In this document: positions 55,647-64,000 of the stretch, in pieces
How the letters are laid out: every line of letters starts with the position of its first letter
Numbering within the stretch: the first letter of the stretch is position 1
Translations under genes and position numbers: made by a program
The notes under the pieces: generated by a model
Seen by the model: the letters and a program-made list of their open reading frames with translations, nothing else
What the model was told of the DNA's origin: nothing
The model's database searches: none
From: Thermothelomyces thermophilus ATCC 42464
Lineage: Eukaryota; Ascomycota; Sordariomycetes; Sordariales; Chaetomiaceae
Assembly (NCBI RefSeq): GCF_000226095.1
Contig: NC_016473.1
Span: forward strand, 4,402,001-4,466,000
DNA length: 64,000 bases
Reading direction: 5' to 3'

Positions 55647-56551
55647 ATGAGGGCAGTCCACGCCATGCTCCGGCGTCTTTGCGGTCTGCCTGTCCTCTTC
55701 CGCCACGCAGGCCTCCTACGAAGCAACCATGGCCGCCCGGCCCCAATTCCAATCCCCGAGCTGAGGCGCGCCTTCTCCACGACGGCAGCACTCAAAAAGA
55801 AACAGCTCCCTCCGCGCCCCAAACCCCCGCCCGAGTCCGAGATCGAGGAGTCCTTTCTCAAGGGCAGCGGTCCCGGCGGACAAAAGATTGTACGCATCCA
55901 ACCCTCCCAACCCCCCAACCCCCCTTCTTCTTGCACACCGTCCTCCCTCCCCACCGCCTGATCCCTGCGTCGCCAACGTTTCCGATCTAATTCGAAAGTA
56001 ATACAAAACAAAAGAAAGAAAAGAAAGAGAAAAAAAACCTAATGTGACTGACACCTGACCGCCTCCTCCAACCATGAGGTTGAGGAGTGGGGTGGGAGAG
56101 AGGAGAGCAGAACAAAACCAACTCGGCCGTCCAGCTCAAGCACATTCCGACGGGCATCGTGGTCAAGTCCCAAGCGACCCGCTCGCGCGAGCAGAACCGA
56201 AAGATTGCGCGCCAGCTGCTGGCGCTCAAGCTCGACGAGCTCGTCAACGGCCCGCAGTCCCGCGCCGCCATCGTGTCCGAGGTGAAGAAGAAGCGCGCGG
56301 CGAGCAGGGCCAAGAAGGCGAGGCGCAAGTATCGCAAGCTGGCTGCTGCTCAGGGGAAAGAGGGCTCGAAAGCCGAAGAAGCGGGAGAAGAGGAGGAGCA
56401 AGAAGCGGAGGAAGAGGAGTGGGAAGATATGTCTGAGGACAGGGAGGAGGAGAAGAAGGAGGTACAGGCCGGGACTCAAGCGCCGCCTGCACCTGATTCA
56501 GAGAAAGGGCAAGGGATAGAACGCGGTAATACCAAAGAGAACAAGGTCTGA
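55647..56551 (+). CDS. RSO55: Mitochondrial RF-1-domain release factor-like protein (Rso55/MTRFR type)
   Basis: These short release-factor relatives keep the GGQ loop but lack stop-codon-reading domains, and rescue stalled mitochondrial ribosomes by hydrolysing peptidyl-tRNA. Two exons (55647-55889, 56111-56551) join in frame to 227 residues. The N-terminus is Arg-rich and lacks acid ([13 protein letters not shown], then [11 protein letters not shown]), as expected for a mitochondrial presequence. The catalytic stretch [18 protein letters not shown] has GGQ at residues 77-79 and is followed by [20 protein letters not shown], the conserved second half of the domain. The C-terminus is a Lys/Arg helix then a long Glu-rich tail. 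The intron (221 nt) is the longest in this part of the window and falls two codons after GGQ. A start at 55665 is an alternative. Confidence 0.92.
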
Positions 56552-57059
56552 TCCATATTCAAGGGAAAACGGAGCTGCACAACAGATGGGGAACAGAGCT
56601 TCACCGGAACTGAATGGCTCACAAAAAGTGCAAGAGAAAGAGCCCTCAATAAACCATTCGCCAGGAACAAAAAGGCTCTCTAACGCAAGAATCCCAATAT
56701 TGGCCAATTACGAACGAGGAAAATCACTGCTGGCACAGTAACAGAATCTATCATCAAGCTTGGCCTACTTGTCCGCGCCGACTCACGCACGCGCCCCCTC
56801 GCCCAGGAAAGAACAACCCCCGTGCGTCCACATGTGCCCAACGGAGAATGCTAAATGCCCACCAATCCCCGACCAGCGTCAGAACTTTTTTAGGATATGA
56901 GACTCGCCCGGGAGATACATGCGCGACGCCGAGGTTTCCCGTGGCGCGGCCAGCCCTGCCTCGCGACGATCCGGAAAGCTGCCCGAGTCCTGCGCTGCCC
57001 ACATCGTGAGCCAACGTAACAACATCGACAAATCCAGAACCGGATCATGAAGTCCTACC
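56552..57059. other. Intergenic: converging 3' flanks of RSO55-like and actin genes
   Basis: About 510 bp between convergent genes, expected to hold both 3' UTRs. No conserved frame or repeat is visible. Confidence 0.55.
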
Positions 57060-58666
<1,607 letters not shown>

Positions 58667-60648
58667 TTTGATACACTGAAAAGGCGAAAAAAATGAAAGG
58701 ATTAATTAATCAACTCGTGCGATGACCCGGATTGTCAGCGGGAGTTGTGATGGTATCTGTTGCGAAGCACCGCAGCAGAGGCAGGAGAAAGAGATGGCTG
58801 AAGTCGCGGCGCGAGGTTGGAAAGGGGAAGTGAATTTAAGGTCAGTGCTTGGGTTGGCGTTTGGGTTGAGAGGGGATATGTGCGCGAGGGTGGAGGAAGG
58901 CGCTCGGGTCCTTGGGCCCCACGTCCTGTGGTCCTCACAATGAAGCGGGAAGTTGTGTGGGGCAGCAAGCGCAGCGGTGCTGGGCGGTGTGGGAGCTGGT
59001 GGGGGTTGTTGGGGCAGACGAAGCTGCCTCATTGGGCGAGGATTGGAAATTCGCCTGCCGCTCGAACGCTGACAAGCCAGATTCAACGGGAGGTTGGCCA
59101 CAGGCTTCGCAACTCGCTGTGGCTGGGGCCTACGAGCGATTGCACGTCCAACTGCTCGAAAACAGATTCCGATGCGGGCGGCAACTCTTTAGGGGTCCAG
59201 GCAGCGGCAAGCGACTCGCCATCGGGTCCTTGGAGGAGGCATGACCGCACCGCATACCATAGGCAGTGAAACTTCTATGCCCTGGCTTATTGACGGTCCT
59301 AACAGTACGTGGCACGACAGTTACGGTGCAGTGACGCCAGCCGTCAAACTTCTTGGCAAGGCGTTGCCACGCGCCGGAGTCCGCTATGAAGCCTCGGGCG
59401 TGGTGTACCCTCAAAGCTGTCAGACGGGCCGCAGCTGACGTTACCCCGGTTCCTCAAGAGGTTTCAACGAACATCAAGATGGTTGTGACAACAACGGCGC
59501 CGTCAGCTATCTCGCCAAGCAGGCACCGTTATTTCTGCTCGTTCAGGTGGTCCTGTTGGCCTGGTGTTCGTCCCAGCAGCCTGGCGAGGAGTACGTATGC
59601 TCTCGGGCAACCGTCGAACCCGAAACACAATCTCAAACCATATATTTTGAGTTTCATAGCAGCCTGGCGCCGGATCGGCCTCTATGATGCCGCCGGAACA
59701 TTGCGGCTGCCGTTCGGGAGCCGTGTTGGGACCTTCAGGAGCGTATTCCGGGCTGGCAGAATAGGGGCTGACGTACATACGTCTCTAGGCAGTGATATCA
59801 CCTCAGGGGCATGCTCCACCTTGAACAGAAGTCCAGTCGATCCGAAATATCGCCATCTCCCGGCGTATTAAGAGCCGGCATTGCCCCTAGCAAACGCGAC
59901 AGGGACTGTAATTGCTCGAAGTCGCTAATATTTCCATGCAGATGACTCACAAAATGAGGAATCTGATGAATTGATCTCGCTCAGCCTTCTTCTTTTGAAG
60001 CTCTACCCTCCAGGAAAAAAAAATAACATCCTGACAAAAAGACCGTCGACGAGGGGCAAGTGGGGCCGCCTTACAAGTCATCTTGGCTTTGGAGGGGTAA
60101 ATTACAGCACAGACCACCTAGCTCTCGATTTCGACCCATCACTCTCGACATCACGAGATGTCTTTTCCGAGCACCAGTATCTTTTTTTAGGCTGATTGTT
60201 TCCAAGTACAAGGTGTAATTATTCTGTCGCCTATATATCACAGTTTTCATTCTCCCCAGATCCCATTCTCTGGTCTTGAACACAGCTGAGGTCCCAGAGA
60301 ACGAAGTAGCACGTGACATTTAGGCTAGCTGTTTCTGGACGGAATTTTCCTGAACATTCGCGAAAGCCAAACAGCATCAGAACTGAGCGGTTTGGGCCAT
60401 AGTAGTCGAGCAATATCAACCCTGAATACACAGTCTTAAAACATTCGAGTTTCCTTCAACAGACTTGAAATACAAAAGTCGTGATTTGGTCCAACTCGTC
60501 CTATCTCATCTGAATTGGGTCAAAAAAGAACGAAAGAACGAAACAACAAATCAAATTCGCAGCGTTCTTAGCCCAACCCAAAAAAAAAATCGAAGCTTCC
60601 GCCACCCACAGTCACGAAAGCAAAGACCCGAGCAAGAAGCACTCGAAA
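58667..60648. promoter_or_regulatory. Divergent interval, actin / FES1
   Basis: About 2 kb between two divergent starts, so it contains both promoters. On the FES1 side lies a perfect five-unit heat-shock element (60342-60364) and a CACGTG E-box at about 60310-60315. Frames in 58.8-59.9 kb show no resemblance to known families. Confidence 0.55.
60342..60364. promoter_or_regulatory. Heat-shock element, five perfect alternating units
   Basis: The sequence is GAA-tt-TTC-ct-GAA-ca-TTC-gc-GAA: five contiguous inverted nGAAn units at exact 5-bp spacing, the consensus bound by trimeric heat-shock factor Hsf1. It lies about 285 bp upstream of the FES1 start codon and about 1.7 kb from actin, so FES1 is the likely target. 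Fes1 is an Hsp70 co-chaperone, which fits. Confidence 0.88.
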
Positions 60649-61362
60649 ATGGACAAAAACCTGACCAACCTCCTCCGATGGAGCATTGAAAACTCAACCC
60701 CGTCGTCCGGCGCCAACGGCACGGCCGCCGTAACAGCACACGCCGGCGCCGGCGACGAGACTGGCACAGCCGGCGCCGACCAAGCCGCCGCCACGACGAA
60801 CCGGACCGCGCCGGCGGGGACGAACCTCAACCCCGAGATCCTGTCGGCCCTCTTTGGCGGGCCGTCGGAGGCGGAGCTGATGCGGGCGGCGATGGAGGTG
60901 ATCACGGACGCGGAGGCGACGCTGGAGAACAAGCTGATCGCGTTCGACAACTTCGAGCAGCTGATCGAGTCGCTCGACAACGCCAACAACCTGGAGCCGC
61001 TGGCGCTCTGGACGCCGCTGCTCTCGATGCTCGAGCACGAGGAGCGCGAGCTGCGGCGCATGGCGGCCTGGTGCGTCGGCACCGCCGTGCAGAACAACGT
61101 GCGCAGCCAGGAGCGCCTGCTCGCCATGGGCGGCGTGCCGACGCTGGTGCGGCTGGCCCTGGAAGAAGCGGAGGACGTCGCGGTGAGGAGGAAGGCCATC
61201 TACGCCTTGAGCTCTGCGATCAGGAATTATCAGCCTGCTATGGATGTCGTGGCCGAGAAGTTGGAGCCGCACGGGAAGGGGGAGAAAATCGACGCATCGG
61301 ATATGAACGCCGTGGATGCGCTGATCAACTGGATGAAGGAGAAAGTGAACGGGAAAGATTAG
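60649..61362 (+). CDS. FES1: Hsp70 nucleotide exchange factor Fes1
   Basis: Fes1 (HspBP1 family) opens the nucleotide-binding domain of cytosolic Hsp70 to speed ADP release and helps send misfolded proteins to degradation. A single exon of 237 residues. The N-terminal [16 protein letters not shown] is the conserved substrate-mimicking segment; an Ala/Thr/Gly-rich linker follows (about 18-57), longer than in some relatives. The armadillo-like core begins at [18 protein letters not shown] and runs through [34 protein letters not shown] and [17 protein letters not shown]. The protein ends [13 protein letters not shown] perfect heat-shock element lies upstream, so induction by Hsf1 is likely. The start codon is the first ATG and follows a CAA/GAA-rich leader. 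Confidence 0.96.
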   Translation: MDKNLTNLLRWSIENSTPSSGANGTAAVTAHAGAGDETGTAGADQAAATTNRTAPAGTNLNPEILSALFGGPSEAELMRAAMEVITDAEATLENKLIAFDNFEQLIESLDNANNLEPLALWTPLLSMLEHEERELRRMAAWCVGTAVQNNVRSQERLLAMGGVPTLVRLALEEAEDVAVRRKAIYALSSAIRNYQPAMDVVAEKLEPHGKGEKIDASDMNAVDALINWMKEKVNGKD

Positions 61363-61629
61363 ACTTTCTCTTCCGCGATTCTTGGAGTTTCCCTACATTC
61401 GGATGGATTAGGGATAGATTGGGTGGTTTTCTCTGCATGGTCGGCGTTGGGATGGGGGCTGGCTCCTTTTTTTCGGCGTTTTAGACTTGAACTGGGCGGG
61501 GGCTCTCATGAAGTTTTAAACAGGAAAGGGATACAAAAGAAACATGGGCAAAACAATGGCCGTTGATATTCTTCGCATTGATCCACCTTCTCTCTCTCTA
61601 AGGTGAAGTTACAAGTATACACAAGTTCG

Positions 61630-61639
61630 TATTGTTACA
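61630..61639 (-). promoter_or_regulatory. Candidate Puf-type RNA motif downstream of the uL5m gene
   Basis: On the minus strand TGTAACAATA begins about 19 nt after the uL5m stop codon and fits the ten-base UGUAAYAWUA pattern of Puf5-like proteins. A single match of this length is weak evidence. Confidence 0.3.
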
Positions 61640-61657
61640 TGTAGAACCTATCCGAAT

Positions 61658-62936
61658 CTAATCCCGGACCGGCCCGTAGAATGGCACACCAAACGCCTGC
61701 AGCAGCAGCCGCGCTTGTCTATCCGAGGTGGCCGTCGTCTTGATGAATACCCTGCAGCCGGGCATCATCTTGGCCGGGTAGAGCTGCGTAGTGGTTAGCC
61801 AGACTCCGCTGCGTGCAGGCACTCTCTCTTGTCACGACTCACCCAGTAGTTGGCCTCCACCTCGGGGAACAGCTTGACCTCGTCCGGCGTGAGGCCGAAC
61901 GCAAGGTTACCGGCGCTGTCACCCGTCGTCGCTGTAAGCAGGAACCCTTCCGTCAGCAAAGCCGTCTCTACCGCCTGGACACTCTCTAGGCAGGATATTC
62001 AGGGATGGAAGACTCACCCCGGATGCCCCTCCAATCCTTGATCTTCGGAAACACCAGGTTGATACAGCGGTCCAAGAACTCGTATGCCGCGTGCCCGGTG
62101 ATGGTCGTCTTCACGCCGGCCTTGTCGCCCTTCTTGATACGCCACTGCACCACGTTGGACTTGACCTTTGTGATCTCGGGCGTCGTCCCCGTCAGGGCGA
62201 GCAGCACGCTGCGCGCCACCAGCAGGTGGTCCGGGTCCTGCACCGCTTCGGGCACGTTGCTGGCGATGGTGATCTCGCGGATCTCGGGTATGTTGTTGAA
62301 GGTGATGTCGCGCTCGAGCACCCGGAGCACCGCGCCGCCGCGGGGCCCGCGCAGCGGGCGGTTCTTGTGGTAAGGGGAGGACCCGTCCCAGGCACGCAGC
62401 CGTTGGGGGGTCTCCTCCTTCGGCGTGCCCGGCGGCACGTGCGTGTAGGTGAGCGTCATGAGGTCCGGCGCGATGGTCGAGTGGTAGGTTTGTTTGAGCC
62501 GCGGGAGGTTGAACGGGCCCGGGACGAAGTCACGCGCCACTGGGTCCGAGGAGGGAGGGGACTGGATCGGGTGGAGGGGACCGCGGTTGTACTTTGGAGG
62601 ATGGTATTGATACCTAGCAGAGGTTGGGCGTTGTATTAGCGCACTGGGAAAGTGGCAGGAGGGGCCCGAAAGGGGAGGGGTTGTTATTCACCTCGAGCCT
62701 GGAAGCTGATATTTCCTATCGGCAGCACGCTTCCATGGCCTAAACTGCTTCTTCTCCTCCTCGCTCAATTTCGGTGCGCTAAGTGTCGAGTTTTCGAGTT
62801 CGGACAGGACCGGGGCAGCGGCCTCGGCGGCCTGTGACGACACGCATCGCACAGCCGCGGCTGTGCATGTCTGGCGTGTCAATTGAGAAAGAGGGAGGCT
62901 ACATGCCGGCCGTGACAGCCCGCGGAGGCTCGCCAT
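61658..62936 (-). CDS. MRPL7: Mitochondrial large-subunit ribosomal protein uL5m
   Basis: uL5m sits in the central protuberance of the mitochondrial large subunit. Four exons (complement 62692-62936, 62018-62613, 61843-61931, 61658-61783) join in frame to 351 residues. The N-terminus MASLRGLSRPACSLPLSQL is Arg/Ser/Leu-rich without acid, a typical presequence. The body has the uL5 pattern: NLPRLKQTYHSTIAPDLM, then KSNVVQWRIKKGDKAG, VKTTITGHAAYEFLDR, and FPKIKDWRGI followed by the NLAFGLTPDEVKLFPEVE segment, ending in CRVFIKTTATSDRQARLLLQAFGVPF. A start at 62975 in the same frame would add 13 residues; 62936 gives the better presequence. Confidence 0.93.
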
Positions 62937-63395
62937 GGTGATATGCGTGGTGAGGACTGATGTCGCCGACAACACGGAGCTTCGACCAAATCTGCGATGA
63001 GACTTTTGGGAAATTTATATGCACGGACCTAACAAGGGTTAGGGTTGACTACAGTAGTTCTCTGATTGCCTTCAAATTCGACTTTTGAGAGTTGTAATCC
63101 ATGTGGCTTGAATTTGTTTCTACTTATTACGTCTTTGTCTTCGAGGTGATACACGATTTGGTGGTAAAAGCAAAGCCCAGCGACCGAGTGTTTCCGGCTC
63201 GCGGCTTTCGCACTCTCCCGGTCGCGGTTATTGTCAGGTCCACCCTCCGGTTGGAGCGCGTTATGAACCAAGATTGCAACAAATCAATTGATCCCTCTAC
63301 TTTTTAAACGCCACCGCCCGAATTGACCGAAATATATCATCTCATGAAGATGAGTAACTAGAAATCGACGCTGAAATCTGACAGAGTGCGTCGCA
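62937..63395. other. Intergenic: uL5m promoter and LSG1 3' flank
   Basis: About 460 bp between two minus-strand genes, presumably the uL5m promoter and the LSG1 3' UTR. No frame or repeat of note. Confidence 0.5.
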
Positions 63396-64000
63396 TCAGT
63401 CGTCACCATCCACCACGTTACCCCTCCTCTTTCCCCTTCCCTTCCGCCCACCCTTGAAGTGCTTCTTCCCCGAGGCCATCTGCACATCCTTGGGGTCAAT
63501 CCCCTTCTCGAGAGCAATCATCGTCCTGAGCTTCCGTCCGCTCAACTGCTTGCCTTCAGCCTCCGCCATGCCTTGCTGTGTGTACTTGTAGTTAAACGGC
63601 CTCGACAGGTGGCCCGCGCTGCCCTGACCGGCCTTGAAGAAGGCCTTGTCCAGCTTCTCCGACTTCGGGCCTTGAGGAAGGGGAACCATGTCAGACAAGA
63701 GCGACGCATTGTCGTCCCCGTTCACGGTCAACTCCTCCATCGCCGCGGTGACGGCCGCCTGCCTCTTGGCCGGAAGATGTGAAATGTCGTAAAGCTCACG
63801 ATTGAACTCTTGGGCATCATCAACGCCGGGAGGAGGTGTCACATAAGGGAGCTTGCCGTTAACATAGTCTTTGAGGATATACCTCGCGGCCCGGGACCGG
63901 TCTGGTTGACCAAGGCCCTGTGTCATGAAGCCCCTATGGCGAGCGTACGCGCTGAGCAGCTCGTCACCGGTGGGGATTCCGGTGCCCCCTTCCTCAAGGG
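63396..64000 (-). CDS. LSG1: Large-subunit GTPase Lsg1, 3' part (5' end outside window)
   Basis: Lsg1 is a cytoplasmic circularly permuted GTPase that releases the export adaptor Nmd3 from pre-60S subunits. Only the C-terminal 200 or so residues lie here; the frame runs off the right edge at 64000. The GTPase motifs are beyond the window. The part seen has the family's C-terminal segment: IPTGDELLSAYARHRGFMTQ, then LGQPDRSRAARYILKDYVNG and KLPYVTPPPG. It is followed by a charged, less conserved stretch and a basic tail (KKHFKGGRKGRGKRRG) ending VVDGDD. The basic tail probably contacts rRNA. Stop codon TGA at 63396-63398. Confidence 0.92.
   Translation of the reverse strand, partial: LEEGGTGIPTGDELLSAYARHRGFMTQGLGQPDRSRAARYILKDYVNGKLPYVTPPPGVDDAQEFNRELYDISHLPAKRQAAVTAAMEELTVNGDDNASLLSDMVPLPQGPKSEKLDKAFFKAGQGSAGHLSRPFNYKYTQQGMAEAEGKQLSGRKLRTMIALEKGIDPKDVQMASGKKHFKGGRKGRGKRRGNVVDGDD

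Noticed and set aside
58817-59269. Plus-strand open frames in the actin/FES1 interval
   Set aside because: Trp/Gly/Arg-rich readings without family resemblance, overlapping in two frames; not supported as genes.
62936-62975. Longer N-terminus for uL5m
   Set aside because: The ATG at 62975 is in frame and possible, but the shorter form starts with a cleaner mitochondrial presequence, so it is only noted as an alternative.

Overview
The window looks like nuclear DNA of a filamentous ascomycete, most likely a sordariomycete of the order Sordariales (Chaetomiaceae or a relative). The grounds are: short introns (mostly 50-100 nt) with GTRNGN donors, CTRAY-like branch sites and YAG acceptors; GC-rich third codon positions; fungal forms of conserved proteins (Smi1/Knr4, Vps68, Rai1, Tom7, Fes1, Rso55-like release factor); and long, gene-free, motif-rich intergenic DNA. 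The genus is an inference. I recognise seventeen complete protein genes and two cut by the window edges. Exon joins were worked out by hand and checked for reading frame; individual coordinates may be off by a base.

Layout: 0-15 kb holds the 3' part of a Ste20/GCK kinase (+), RAI1 (-), exocyst SEC8 (+), SMI1/KNR4 (+) and VPS68 (+). About 15-22 kb has no gene I can support. 22-34 kb holds GSK-3 kinase (+), nuclear cap-binding CBP80 (+), splicing factor SF3B4/HSH49 (-), TOM7 (+) and a mitochondrial FAD/folate-type carrier (+). 34.2-46.1 kb is a second large gene-free block. 46-64 kb holds a four-finger C2H2 regulator (+), URM1 (-), ELP2 (+), a serine palmitoyltransferase small-subunit-like gene (-), an RSO55/MTRFR-like release factor (+), actin (-), FES1 (+), mitochondrial ribosomal protein uL5m (-) and the 3' end of LSG1 (-).

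These are housekeeping genes, not an operon or a metabolite cluster. The most suggestive neighbourhood is URM1 and ELP2, divergent from a shared 484-bp interval. URM1 supplies the sulphur-carrier branch (s2U34) and Elongator the mcm5 branch of the same tRNA wobble-uridine modification, so a common promoter would co-express both halves. The interval also carries a perfect 13-bp inverted repeat.

Other notable signals are a perfect five-unit heat-shock element upstream of FES1, an 8-nt internal microexon in RAI1, a stop-free intron of 96 nt in the SPT small-subunit gene, and a family of short intergenic words (TACGGAGTA/TACTCCGTA, GTAATCCG/CGGATTAC, GTATGTA-type palindromes, ACTAGTGT). The first word occurs about twenty times more often than random expectation and I saw it in no exon. 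No rRNA, tRNA, CRISPR, intact transposon or toxin gene was recognised.
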